A stretch of DNA of 64,000 nucleotides, taken from NCBI RefSeq assembly GCF_016906995.1, contig NZ_JAFBBD010000006.1, forward strand, positions 186,001 to 250,000. Direction: 5' to 3'. A program made the translations under genes and the position numbers. The notes under the pieces are model-generated. The model did not search any database. It was not told the DNA's origin and saw nothing but the letters and a program-made list of their open reading frames with translations. The stretch comes from Spongiibacter marinus. Its GTDB lineage: Bacteria > Pseudomonadota > Gammaproteobacteria > Pseudomonadales > Spongiibacteraceae. Position 1 is the first letter of the stretch. Every line of letters begins with the position of its first letter. This document shows, in pieces, positions 1 to 8,215 of this stretch.

Positions 1-167
1 ACCATATTGCCATTTTGAAATTTGGCGGCGGTTGCCAGGGTTGCGGCATGGTCGATGTCACCCTCAAAGAGGGGGTTGAGAAAACCCTGGTTGAGCAGGT
101 GCCCGAATTGAACGGCGTGCGGGATATGACCGACCACAGCAACACGGATAACGCCTACTTTAAATAA
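1..167 (+). CDS. nfuA: Fe-S biogenesis protein NfuA (3' end only)
   Basis: This is the last 54 codons of a gene that begins before the window, read in the frame starting at base 3 and ending at TAA 165-167. It encodes the C-terminal Nfu domain: [18 protein letters not shown] contains the CxxC pair that holds a bridging [4Fe-4S] cluster in an NfuA dimer, and VRDMTDHS is the usual tail. NfuA is a carrier that delivers Fe-S clusters to apoproteins, especially under oxidative stress or iron limitation. The N-terminal degenerate A-type domain is not visible. Confidence 0.93.
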   Translation, partial: HIAILKFGGGCQGCGMVDVTLKEGVEKTLVEQVPELNGVRDMTDHSNTDNAYFK

Positions 168-217
168 GCCTGCTTCCTCGCATTCCGCGCCGCCTGGCGG
201 CGCCAGAAGGATTTGCC

Positions 218-628
218 ATGATTTCGCTTCCCTATACGCGCACCTGCATACAGGTGCGCTTTTCCGACTTAGACTTTCTCGGCCACGTGTCCAACAGCGT
301 CTACGCGCAATATTTTGACTTGGCGCGCATCGATTTTTTTCGCGAGTTGGATAAAGTCTCCAAAGCGCCTCATAACGTGGTGGCGAGTGTGAAAATGGAT
401 ATGCTGCGGGAAATTCGCTTCGACCACGAGGTTGTTGTCGATACCTGGTGCTCGCACGTTGGCAACAAAAGCATGACCATCGAACACCACATCTATGCCA
501 ATGGCGAATGTGCCACCACCTCGAGCAGTGTGATTGTCGGTTTTGATCGCGAGACGCGCAGCGCCATTGCGCTGCCAAGTGGCTGGCAAGTCACTGATCC
601 CGGTTTAATTCCTGCAAAACCGGCCTAA
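218..628 (+). CDS. 4HBT-family acyl-CoA thioesterase (YbgC-like hotdog fold)
   Basis: 136 aa, one hotdog domain. The N-terminal FSDLDFLGHVSNSVYAQYFD matches the 4HBT signature, with the catalytic Asp in the D-x-x-G-H-V-x-N stretch (about residues 18-28). Such enzymes hydrolyse cytosolic acyl-CoA thioesters; the acyl chain cannot be told from sequence. An AAGGA ribosome site precedes the ATG by about 6 bases. The stop TAA overlaps the next ATG by one base (TAATG), so translation of the downstream SEC-C protein is probably coupled. Confidence 0.82.
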   Translation: MISLPYTRTCIQVRFSDLDFLGHVSNSVYAQYFDLARIDFFRELDKVSKAPHNVVASVKMDMLREIRFDHEVVVDTWCSHVGNKSMTIEHHIYANGECATTSSSVIVGFDRETRSAIALPSGWQVTDPGLIPAKPA

Positions 629-1080
629 TGGACGCGGCGTGCCCCTGCGGCAGTGGTGGCAACTACGGGGATTGCTGTCAGCGCTATCACACTCATCAGG
701 CCACCGCGAGCACGGCCGAGCAATTGATGCGCTCGCGCTACTGTGCATTCGTGGTGGGCGACAATCGCTACCTTCGCGATAGCTGGCACCCCGATTTTCG
801 CCCGCAAGACCCACTTATTAGCGATGACACGCCCTGGCTAGGCCTGCGTATATTGGCTGCGCCAGCCCCACAGGCGGACGCGGCGACCGTCGAATTTGTG
901 GCATTTTATCGTCAGCAAGGGCGCGTAGCGCAGTTGCATGAGCGCTCTCGGTTTATTCGTATGGACGGCAGGTGGTACTACACCGAAGGTGATCAACTGC
1001 CAGCTATCAAGCTTGCGCGCAACGACCGCTGCTGTTGTGGCAGTGGCCGTAAACAGAAACACTGCCATGCGGAATGCTAA
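628..1080 (+). CDS. YchJ-type SEC-C motif protein (UPF0225)
   Basis: 150 aa. It has a SEC-C zinc-binding motif at each end: CPCGSGGNYGDCC at about residues 5-17 and CCCGSGRKQKHCH near the C-terminus. Between them is a YchJ-like NTF2-fold segment (LMRSRYCAFVVGD, then a tryptophan- and tyrosine-rich beta region). SEC-C motifs are the zinc hooks found at the SecA C-terminus; the role of YchJ proteins is not established. It sits in a three-gene run with the upstream thioesterase and the downstream phosphodiesterase (3-base gap). Confidence 0.85.
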   Translation: MDAACPCGSGGNYGDCCQRYHTHQATASTAEQLMRSRYCAFVVGDNRYLRDSWHPDFRPQDPLISDDTPWLGLRILAAPAPQADAATVEFVAFYRQQGRVAQLHERSRFIRMDGRWYYTEGDQLPAIKLARNDRCCCGSGRKQKHCHAEC

Positions 1081-1083
1081 CTT

Positions 1084-1824
1084 GTGAAGTCGCTGCGAAT
1101 ACTTTCCTATAACGTGCACAAAGGGTTCAGCGCCCGCAACCGGCGCTATTTGCTCGATGAAATTCGCGAGGGCATTCGCAGTGTAAATGCCGACATTGTC
1201 TTTCTACAGGAAGTTGTTGGCGAAAACCGCGACCACGCTAAACGCTGGGAAAATTGGGTGGATGCCGGCCAGTTTGAGTACCTGGCTGACAGCGTGTGGC
1301 CGCATTTTGCCTACGGCCGCAATGCGATCTATCAGCACGGTCATCACGGCAATGCCATCCTCAGCAAATATCCCATTGTTAACAGCGACAATGTCGATGT
1401 GTCAGTGATGAAGCGCTCCCAGCGCGGCTTACTGTTCGCGCAAATTACTCCCGGTGTTCAGCTTGTCTGTGCGCATATGGGCTTGTTGGCCTGGGAACGA
1501 CGCCGCCAATTCAAGCAATTGAAGCATCAGCTTATGGAGCGAGATAGCGCTGCTGAGGGCTTGATTATCGCCGGAGATTTTAACGACTGGCAGTTGCGTC
1601 TGCACAAGCATTTCTATCGTGAACTGGATGTTCGGGAAGCGATGACGGAAATACAGGGGCGCCCCGCAAAGAGCTTCCCCGCACCGTATCCACTGTTGCC
1701 GCTGGATCGCATTTACTACAAGGGCTTGGTATTGCGTGAGGCGAAGGTGCTTCGCGGAGAGCCGTGGCGGTCGCTGTCTGATCACTGCGCCCTTTATGCT
1801 GAATTTGCTTTACCTAATTGCTAA
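1084..1824 (+). CDS. Endonuclease/exonuclease/phosphatase (EEP) family protein
   Basis: 246 aa with a GTG start 3 bases after the preceding stop. EEP (DNase I-like) landmarks are in order: SYNVHKGFS, the metal-binding Glu in FLQEVVG, GNAILSKYP, AGDFNDW, and the catalytic C-terminal SDHCALYAEF. These metal-dependent phosphodiesterases act on nucleic acids or phospholipids. The short single-domain form resembles bacterial YbhP-like proteins. No signal peptide is seen. Substrate is unknown. Confidence 0.85.
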   Translation: MKSLRILSYNVHKGFSARNRRYLLDEIREGIRSVNADIVFLQEVVGENRDHAKRWENWVDAGQFEYLADSVWPHFAYGRNAIYQHGHHGNAILSKYPIVNSDNVDVSVMKRSQRGLLFAQITPGVQLVCAHMGLLAWERRRQFKQLKHQLMERDSAAEGLIIAGDFNDWQLRLHKHFYRELDVREAMTEIQGRPAKSFPAPYPLLPLDRIYYKGLVLREAKVLRGEPWRSLSDHCALYAEFALPNC

Positions 1825-1849
1825 AAAAAAGCCCCGGATAAACCGGGGC
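1823..1849 (-). terminator. Intrinsic terminator, minus strand
   Basis: A 7-bp GC stem (GCCCCGG 1831-1837 / CCGGGGC 1843-1849) with a 5-base loop. It is followed on the minus strand by eight Ts (the A-run at 1823-1830). It is oriented to stop transcription from the DAHP synthase side from entering the EEP gene. Confidence 0.75.
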
Positions 1850-1910
1850 AAAGCCATAGATGGTGTAGAAGCACTTAGCTTTACGCCAAAAATATTCGGG
1901 TGGATCAATA

Positions 1911-1944
1911 AATAATAAAAAAGGCGCCAATTGGCGCCTTTTCA
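1911..1944. terminator. Bidirectional intrinsic terminator
   Basis: Perfect palindrome AAGGCGCCAATTGGCGCCTT at 1921-1940 with TTTT-type tails in both directions (AATAATAAAA to the left, TTTTC to the right). It lies about 20 bases past the stop of the DAHP synthase gene and also serves the opposing plus-strand operon. Confidence 0.75.
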
Positions 1945-1961
1945 TCTTTCCGGTGGGGCTT

Positions 1962-3038
1962 TTAACCGCGCTTGCGGCCGGGGAGCACATCGCGAAGTTT
2001 ATCGCGCATATCGCGCAGTGCAGCCTCAGTTTCCTCCCAACCGATGCAGCCATCAGTGACTGATACGCCGTATTCGAGCTCAGAAAGGTCAGCCGGGATT
2101 TTTTGGTTGCCGGGCTTGAGGTTACTTTCGATCATCAAACCGATAATCGAGGTGTTACCTTCGATGATCTGGTTAGTGACATTCTCCATAACCAGAGGCT
2201 GGAGGCTCGGTTGCTTGTTGGAGTTTGCGTGGCTGCAGTCCACCATAATATTGAGTGGGTATCCGGCTTTATCCAGGGCGGCCTCACACAATTTAATATG
2301 AACAGAGTCATAGTTAGGCCCGGCGCTACCGCCGCGCAATACCACATGGGCGTAACGGTTGCCGCGCGTGTGGATCACTGCCACCTGGCCTTCGCCGTTA
2401 ATACCGAGAAAACGGTGGGGTTTTACCGCTGAGCCAATAGCGTTCATGGCAACGTCTAAGCCGCCGTCGGTGCCGTTCTTAAAGCCGACGGCAGAAGACA
2501 GGCCGCTGGCCATTTCGCGGTGAGTCTGCGACTCGGTTGTTCTCGCACCAATCGCCGACCAGGAAATGCAATCCTGCAAGTACTGAGGCGAAATAGGGTC
2601 CAGAGCTTCGGTTGAGGTCGGCAAGCCCAGCTCGGCAATATCCAGCAGCAATTTGCGCCCGATATGCAAACCCTCTTCAATTTTAAAGGTGTCGTTAAGG
2701 TAGGGGTCGTTGATCAAACCCTTCCAACCCACGGTAGTACGCGGTTTTTCAAAATACACGCGCATAACGATCACTAGCGTGTCTTGAAGCTCGTCAGCCA
2801 GCGTTTTCAAGCGCTGAGCATAATCCATGGCCAGTTCGACATCGTGAATGGAGCAGGGGCCAACCACAATAAACATGCGGTGGTCTTTGCCGTCCAGGAT
2901 ATTGCGCACGGTTTCGCGACCGGCAGAGACAACGGCTTTGGCGCTGTCGCTCATTGGCAGGGCCGCCTTCAGGCGCGCGGGAGTAATCAGCACTTCCTGT
3001 GCTTCGACATTAAGGTTTTCGATGATGGTTTCTGACAT
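1962..3038 (-). CDS. 3-deoxy-7-phosphoheptulonate synthase, class I (AroF/G/H type)
   Basis: 358 aa, full length for type I DAHP synthase. It condenses phosphoenolpyruvate and erythrose 4-phosphate in the first step of the shikimate pathway. Diagnostic stretches: VVGPCSIHD (active-site Cys/Lys region), MRVYFEKPRTTVGWKG, STEALDPISPQY, GARTTESQTHREM, FKNGTDG, VVLRGGSAGPNY and VDCSHANSNK (metal ligands). The isoform (Phe-, Tyr- or Trp-sensitive) cannot be assigned with confidence. It is monocistronic, with a terminator on the 3' side and the secreted-protein gene divergent on the 5' side. Confidence 0.95.
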   Translation of the reverse strand: MSETIIENLNVEAQEVLITPARLKAALPMSDSAKAVVSAGRETVRNILDGKDHRMFIVVGPCSIHDVELAMDYAQRLKTLADELQDTLVIVMRVYFEKPRTTVGWKGLINDPYLNDTFKIEEGLHIGRKLLLDIAELGLPTSTEALDPISPQYLQDCISWSAIGARTTESQTHREMASGLSSAVGFKNGTDGGLDVAMNAIGSAVKPHRFLGINGEGQVAVIHTRGNRYAHVVLRGGSAGPNYDSVHIKLCEAALDKAGYPLNIMVDCSHANSNKQPSLQPLVMENVTNQIIEGNTSIIGLMIESNLKPGNQKIPADLSELEYGVSVTDGCIGWEETEAALRDMRDKLRDVLPGRKRG

Positions 3039-3175
3039 GGCTTACCGGATTCTGTCCCGAATCAAAACGTTATAGAGCCTGATATTCTAACTGAAAAGCG
3101 TGCCAATAAAATATCAACTGGCGGTGAACAGGGCTAAAATAGCGGCTTTTCGACGAATAATTGCAAGAGTGCCCT

Positions 3176-3436
3176 ATGCCAACCGCTTTTCCATTGCTTT
3201 TCATGCTCGCGGTGTCAGCGCCTGTGGCGGCTGAGACGCCGACAGCACAGCCGCCCATAGAGCGTTGGTTGCCAGCGGTGCGCCCTGCGTCTGAGCCTGC
3301 GATCGCACAGTGGCCCTGCGACCGTCTCAGCGAGGTGACCGTTGTGAGTGATAAACAGCAGCGGCAATTGCGAGAGCGGAAAAAGCAATGCTTGCAACGC
3401 TACCAGCAATTTATTCCAGCGACGGGGCTGCGCTAG
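3176..3436 (+). CDS. Small secreted protein of unknown function
   Basis: 86 aa from the ATG at 3176; an in-frame TTG at 3161 is possible but would precede the signal peptide awkwardly. Residues 1-19 form a clear Sec signal peptide ending in VAAE. The mature part is short, with two cysteines (WPCDRL, KKQCLQRY) that could pair, and an Arg/Lys/Gln-rich helix. It is not recognised as a named family. Its stop TAG directly abuts the ATG of rlmD, so the two are probably cotranscribed. Confidence 0.6.
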   Translation: MPTAFPLLFMLAVSAPVAAETPTAQPPIERWLPAVRPASEPAIAQWPCDRLSEVTVVSDKQQRQLRERKKQCLQRYQQFIPATGLR

Positions 3437-4735
3437 ATGGCGACGATTTTCAAACCTTCGAAGCGCAATGCTCGCGCTAAACGCGCAACGCCTGCCGATA
3501 AGGGCGTGTTTGAGTTGCAGATTGAACGTCTCGCAGACGACGGCAGGGGCATCGCCCATCATAACAACAAGGTGGTGTTCGTCCTGGGCGCACTGCCTGG
3601 CGAGCGTGTGCAGGCGCGCTTGCTCAAGCGCCACAAGCGCTTCGATGAAGCAGAGAGTGTCCAGCTGCTGGCAGCGTCCGGGTATCGAGTCGCACCGCCG
3701 TGTTCGCAGTACGGGCAGTGCGGGGGGTGTCAGCTCCAGCATTTGGCATATCCCGAGCAAGTTGAGCATAAGCGTTCACGCCTGTCAGCGATCATTGATG
3801 AGTGCGTTGATGTAGAGGTAATGGCTGGGCCGCCAGAGGCTTACCGCCACCGAGCGCGCTTGTCATACCGCGCGGGACACCTGGGGTTCAAGGCAGCGGC
3901 AACCCACCATATTGTCAATACGGCAGCCTGTTCAGTGTTAGAGCCAGCGCTGAATGCGGCAATAGCTGCCGTTCGCGAGCCTTTGTTGCACGCGTTAAAA
4001 CAGAGCCACCAGGCCGAATTGCTTTTTAGCCTGGGAGAGGGCGGCAGAGTCGGCCTGGCCGTTGAGGACAGTCGCCGCAGAAGAAGAGAGTGGAGCGAAT
4101 CGTTAGCAAACGCCTTATTGCCAGCGGTGCAGCTGTATCAGGTACGTAGTTCGGACGGAATCTGGGTAAATGAATGCGAGCCGCTTCGCTACAGCAGCTC
4201 GGTTTCCCATGCCTTGCACTTTACGCCGACTGACTTCACCCAGGCTAATCGCGAGCTGAATACGCAGCTGGTCGAGCGCAGTGTAGCGTGGTTGGACGCG
4301 CAGGCCGGGGAATTCGTCATTGATTATTTCTGCGGGCTGGGTAATTTCAGCTTCCCCCTTGCCCAGTCGGGCGCCTCCGTGCTCGCGGTCGACGCCGGCG
4401 AGGAGATGTTGGCGCAGGCGCGGCAGCGTGCGCAGGAGCAGGCATTAGCCATTGAGTTTGCCTGCGCCGACCTGTTTGACTCGGCGCAGATTCCGCTTCG
4501 CCAGGCCAGCGCCGCCTTATTGGATCCTCCAAGGGCGGGCGCCAGGGCAGTGTGCGAAGCCATTGCTGGCTCACCATCGATGCGCAGGGTGGTGTATGTG
4601 TCGTGTGACCCCGCGACCTTGGCCCGCGATCTCGCAATTTTGTGTGAGGCGGGCTTCGAGATCAAAAAAGCGGCGATGGTAGATATGTTCCCGCATACCC
4701 ACCATATGGAGTCGCTGATTTTGCTGGAGCGCTAG
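3437..4735 (+). CDS. rlmD: 23S rRNA (uracil-1939-C5)-methyltransferase RlmD
   Basis: 432 aa. It methylates U1939 of 23S rRNA using SAM. An N-terminal TRAM domain (about residues 25-85) is followed by the [4Fe-4S] ligand cluster CSQYGQCGGC with a distal Cys (TAACSVLEP). The C-terminal Rossmann methyltransferase contains FCGLGNFSFPLA (SAM loop), LDPPRAGA and the catalytic-Cys motif VYVSCDPATLARD. The 3' end overlaps the convergent LLM oxidoreductase gene by 4 bases. Confidence 0.95.
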   Translation: MATIFKPSKRNARAKRATPADKGVFELQIERLADDGRGIAHHNNKVVFVLGALPGERVQARLLKRHKRFDEAESVQLLAASGYRVAPPCSQYGQCGGCQLQHLAYPEQVEHKRSRLSAIIDECVDVEVMAGPPEAYRHRARLSYRAGHLGFKAAATHHIVNTAACSVLEPALNAAIAAVREPLLHALKQSHQAELLFSLGEGGRVGLAVEDSRRRRREWSESLANALLPAVQLYQVRSSDGIWVNECEPLRYSSSVSHALHFTPTDFTQANRELNTQLVERSVAWLDAQAGEFVIDYFCGLGNFSFPLAQSGASVLAVDAGEEMLAQARQRAQEQALAIEFACADLFDSAQIPLRQASAALLDPPRAGARAVCEAIAGSPSMRRVVYVSCDPATLARDLAILCEAGFEIKKAAMVDMFPHTHHMESLILLER

Positions 4736-5598
4736 GCCATTTTTGCAATAATGTCCTGAGCATAGCGCAGCACGCCGTCGCGTTTTTTCGCCGGGTCGTC
4801 GGTGTTGCCATGGTAGAACGGCCAGGGTTGAGTCAGGATATGGGTAATGCCATTGTCTTCGAGTTTGCGGTAGGCATCGGGGGTAAAGGCGTCTGACGGG
4901 GTCGCCATCACTGAGAACTGCTCGGGGTCGAATCCCTGCTCTTCACGGTAGCGGCGAATCAGTTTGACGGAGTCGATGATTTCGTCGCTGGTTTGTAAAT
5001 CGCTCACCCAACCGTCGTGGCGGGCCGCGCGACGCATGGCCGCCTTACTGATGCCGCCCACCCAGATCGGCGGCAGCTCAGTGGGCGCCGGGTTCATTTC
5101 TAAACGGGGAAATTGGTAGAACTGTCCCTCGTAACTCACCATCTCACCGCTCCATAGCAGCGGCAATATTTCCAGCATTTCATCGGCGCGTTTTCCGCGA
5201 GTATGAAAGTCCTGTTGCAACAGCCCGAACTCATCCTTAGACCAGCCGACACCGATCGCGGGAATGACGCGATTATCTGAAACGATAGCCGCGGTGCTAA
5301 TCGCCTTGGCAACGAGAAACGGGTTGCGCATCGGCAGCACAAAAATATTGTTGGTGAATTTAAGGTTTTCGGTCACCGCCGCCAGAGCGGCAATCATTAC
5401 CCAAGGGTCTGGCCAATCGGTGAAAGGCTGCCAGCGGCGCTCGCCATCTTCTGTATAGGGATAGTCGTGACTCAATGTTTCGGGATTGACCACGTGGTCG
5501 GAAAACGACATGGCTTCCCAGCCGCTTTCATCGGCGGCGATGGCGAGTTCACGGAGTTCTTTCAAGGGGCAAAAAGACGAAGAGAGAACGAATTTCAC
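4732..5598 (-). CDS. LLM-class flavin-dependent oxidoreductase (TIGR03619-like)
   Basis: 288 aa luciferase-like monooxygenase fold. Typical features: SDHVVNPETLSHDYPY near the N-terminus, IFVLPMRNPFLVAK, and VIPAIGVGWSKDEF (flavin phosphate region), then YEGQFYQFP and PPIWVGG. The family includes F420- and FMN-dependent members acting on small organic substrates. The cofactor cannot be settled here, and no F420 biosynthesis gene is in the window. It stands alone and convergent to rlmD, 44 bases from the next minus-strand gene. Confidence 0.8.
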   Translation of the reverse strand: MKFVLSSSFCPLKELRELAIAADESGWEAMSFSDHVVNPETLSHDYPYTEDGERRWQPFTDWPDPWVMIAALAAVTENLKFTNNIFVLPMRNPFLVAKAISTAAIVSDNRVIPAIGVGWSKDEFGLLQQDFHTRGKRADEMLEILPLLWSGEMVSYEGQFYQFPRLEMNPAPTELPPIWVGGISKAAMRRAARHDGWVSDLQTSDEIIDSVKLIRRYREEQGFDPEQFSVMATPSDAFTPDAYRKLEDNGITHILTQPWPFYHGNTDDPAKKRDGVLRYAQDIIAKMA

Positions 5599-5642
5599 AG
5601 TAGGTTCCTGCCGTATTTGATTATTATTTGGGGCGTGACGCG

Positions 5643-6122
5643 CTAAAGTTGGTGCTGCTGACGAATGTGACTCAGTAAGGCGTCTATGGCGTTTTCCAGC
5701 GTACGTATGACATGGTCGAACTGTTCGGCGTCGTCATAAAAGGGGTCGGGAATCTGGCTATTACCGCCGTTGCTCTGATAGTGAAGCAGTAGGTTGATCT
5801 CCCCGTTAAAGTCCGCGGGTGCCCAGGCCTCAACATTACTGAGATTTTTGCGGTCCATCACAATGACGTAGTGACTGCGATGGTAGTCGTCATCGCATAT
5901 TTGCCGCGCGATCTGTTGGGAAATATCGTAGCCCGCTTTTTCAGCGGCCTGAATGGAGCGTGGGTCAGGCGCCTTGCCAATGTTAAAGGCTGCGGTGCCA
6001 CAGGAGTCCACTGAAATATGCTCGCTAAGCCCGGCCTCGGCGACTTTATATTCGAGAATACCCTGGGCCGCAGGCGAACGGCAGATATTCCCCAGGCAAA
6101 CAAACACTACGTGAATAGACAT
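5643..6122 (-). CDS. Low-molecular-weight protein-tyrosine phosphatase
   Basis: 159 aa from the ATG at 6122 (MSIHVVFVCLGNICRSP). The P-loop VCLGNICRS carries the nucleophilic Cys and phosphate-binding Arg, and the general-acid loop IPDPFYDD supplies the Asp. This is the LMW-PTP/Wzb family, which dephosphorylates phosphotyrosine proteins. No capsule genes or BY-kinase are nearby, so it is not obviously a Wzb. Confidence 0.92.
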   Translation of the reverse strand: MSIHVVFVCLGNICRSPAAQGILEYKVAEAGLSEHISVDSCGTAAFNIGKAPDPRSIQAAEKAGYDISQQIARQICDDDYHRSHYVIVMDRKNLSNVEAWAPADFNGEINLLLHYQSNGGNSQIPDPFYDDAEQFDHVIRTLENAIDALLSHIRQQHQL

Positions 6123-6198
6123 AAACAGCTCAATAAATAACAGAGCCGTCAAAGTAGCATGCTGCACCGGAGCGCAGCATCACCCATTTGGTGGGCCG

Positions 6199-7320
6199 CT
6201 ATTTCTGCGCTAGCAAGACGACAAACTTCGCGTCCGAGCGCAGCACCTCACAGTTGCCAAAGCGCTTCTTTAATAATTTGTGGTAGTCGAGATGACGGTT
6301 CCCCACAACGCAGAATTGGCCGCCCGGTGCCAAATGCGCATGGCTGTCTGAGAACATCTGGCGCGCGATGTGATCCCCCAGCTGCTGCTCTTGGTGGAAC
6401 GGCGGGTTACAAACGATGGTGTCAAATAGGGCGCCGTCGTAACCGTGCATGCAATCGCGGGCATAAAACTGGGCAGCGGCGCCCGGCAGGTTATCGCGCA
6501 CATTGTGCCTGGCACTGTCTATTGCCATGTAGGACTCATCGAAAAAGTGCAGCGCCGCCTCGGGCCAACGCTTTCCCGCCATAATGCCCAACAGGCCGTT
6601 GCCACAACCTAAGTCCGCCAGTGAGTCTGGCGTGTGAAGGTCGCCCAATGCGTCGAGCAACAAGCGGCTACCCCTGTCTAACTTGCCCCGTGAAAAAACA
6701 TTGGCGCGATTGCTGAGTGAAATGCCCAGTTCGCTACTGTCTAGAGCCAGCGAGTCGTCATCGACGGCCGCGCCGGGGCTTAGTGATTGCAGGTGTATCA
6801 GGCGGGCTTTTTTCCATGCCAGGCTCGCTGCGGCCTCGCCAATGCTTTCTGAAAACACCGCCATGCTTGAGCTGTCCAAGTACTTGGCCATGCAGGCGCC
6901 AATAAATACGTCGGGTGAGCGCAGCAGCTGAGCGATGTGCTGGAGCTGATAACGCAGGTAACTGTGGTTGCGTGGCAAGCGATAGATAACGCGATCGAAG
7001 CTGCCTGTGGGTGCCTCGCAGCTGCTCAGCAGCGCGGGAGCACGGCGTTGGTTTGCCGCGCAATTTTCAAGGCATGCGCGGTGGGCGACCGCCGAGTCTG
7101 ACCAGGAAATACACTCGTAGTCCGACAGCGCGGCAGCGAGACAGCCAAAGGCATCGTTCACGAGCAGTAGGCGACTGCCCTGTGGCGGAGGGTTTTCGGC
7201 AAGGTAATTGAGCAGGTAGCGGTCGGCCGCATCCCAGGCCTGAAGTACTTCGTTGCGACGGCGGGGCCGGCGCTGCAGGGTGAGTTTGCCGAAAGGACTT
7301 TCCAGAGTGGTGGTGTTCAA
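6199..7320 (-). CDS. rlmG: 23S rRNA (guanine-1835-N2)-methyltransferase RlmG
   Basis: 373 aa, close to the usual ~375. RlmG and RsmC share a duplicated Rossmann architecture: a degenerate N-terminal half and a catalytic C-terminal half. Here the active half has LADLGCGNGLLG (SAM binding, about residue 235) and the catalytic CNPPFHQ (about residue 308). The tail NRHLDYHKLLKKRFGN followed by AKFVVLLA fits RlmG rather than RsmC. It modifies G1835 of 23S rRNA. Confidence 0.85.
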   Translation of the reverse strand: MNTTTLESPFGKLTLQRRPRRRNEVLQAWDAADRYLLNYLAENPPPQGSRLLLVNDAFGCLAAALSDYECISWSDSAVAHRACLENCAANQRRAPALLSSCEAPTGSFDRVIYRLPRNHSYLRYQLQHIAQLLRSPDVFIGACMAKYLDSSSMAVFSESIGEAAASLAWKKARLIHLQSLSPGAAVDDDSLALDSSELGISLSNRANVFSRGKLDRGSRLLLDALGDLHTPDSLADLGCGNGLLGIMAGKRWPEAALHFFDESYMAIDSARHNVRDNLPGAAAQFYARDCMHGYDGALFDTIVCNPPFHQEQQLGDHIARQMFSDSHAHLAPGGQFCVVGNRHLDYHKLLKKRFGNCEVLRSDAKFVVLLAQK

Positions 7321-7324
7321 AGGT

Positions 7325-8215
7325 TTAGCCGTCTTCGAGTAAAAGCTCGCGAAGCTGCTGACGTGCCAGCGCGTCGAGTTTTAGGCCATGCTCAAAGTAA
7401 TCCGCCAAGCTGCCGTAGTGCTCATCGATCGCCTCAAAGGCGGCGTTAATAAACTGTGGCTGAACATGAAATAAGGTGCGAATTACCGCTTCGTCGGCGG
7501 TTAACATGTCCATTTGGGCAATCTGCTCGATCACCTGGTCGATGCGCTCCGCCGTGTAGTGATTGGTCGCCAGGTAGTCCTCCATTATCGTATCGTCGGG
7601 GACGTTCAGGGCGTGAAGCAGTAGCGCGGCGGCAAGGCCGGTTCGATCTTTTCCTGCGGTGCAGTGGAAGAGCTGGGGGTAGTGGTCCTGTTCTAAAAGG
7701 GAGTGCATCCACTGACGATAAACGGGTGTGTAGCGCACCACCATCTCGCGATTGGCGTCTACCAGAAAAGCCGCCATATCATCGGCGCTGACATCTTCCT
7801 GTTGCAGGCGCGCGGTGACCAGTTCAATTTGTGCCGCATCGACGGTAATGGGCATGGCATCGACCCGAACCGCGTAACCGCTGGCCAGTGCATGGGGTGC
7901 TGACAGGCGTTCTTCATCTGATCTAAAGTCGACGATCCGCTTTACCTCCAGCCTCTGCAAGTAACGCTGGTCTTCCTCGCTGAGTGATGACAGCTTGTCG
8001 GTGCGATAAATCATGCCCCATTTAAGTTGCTGACCATCGCGATTTTTATAGCCGCCGAGGTCGCGAAAATTATGCGCCTGTTCAAAGGGCAGTTTGCGAA
8101 GGCTGTGGCGTTCATGATGGGGCAACTGGCTGGGAATTGGCCGCTGCGCCGCAGTCAAACCACGGTGTTGGGAGGCCAAGTGAAGGCTCTTTGCAATCTC
8201 GTCGTACTGGCTCAT
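7325..8215 (-). CDS. Tyrosine-protein phosphatase (Y_phosphatase3 family)
   Basis: 296 aa from the ATG at 8215, which overlaps by one base the stop of the upstream AraC gene (TAATG arrangement). A longer reading to 8287 would run into that gene. The active-site loop HCTAGKDRTG is the Cx5R signature of MptpB-like tyrosine/lipid phosphatases. FRDLGGYKNRDGQ and YRTDKLSSLSEED are conserved N-terminal family segments. No signal peptide. Tight coupling to the regulator suggests a shared transcript. Confidence 0.85.
   Translation of the reverse strand: MSQYDEIAKSLHLASQHRGLTAAQRPIPSQLPHHERHSLRKLPFEQAHNFRDLGGYKNRDGQQLKWGMIYRTDKLSSLSEEDQRYLQRLEVKRIVDFRSDEERLSAPHALASGYAVRVDAMPITVDAAQIELVTARLQQEDVSADDMAAFLVDANREMVVRYTPVYRQWMHSLLEQDHYPQLFHCTAGKDRTGLAAALLLHALNVPDDTIMEDYLATNHYTAERIDQVIEQIAQMDMLTADEAVIRTLFHVQPQFINAAFEAIDEHYGSLADYFEHGLKLDALARQQLRELLLEDG

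Noticed and set aside
3215-3769. 184-codon minus-strand open frame across the secreted-protein and rlmD genes
   Set aside because: Opposes rlmD's conserved Fe-S region and spans two plus-strand genes; His/Arg-rich, no family.
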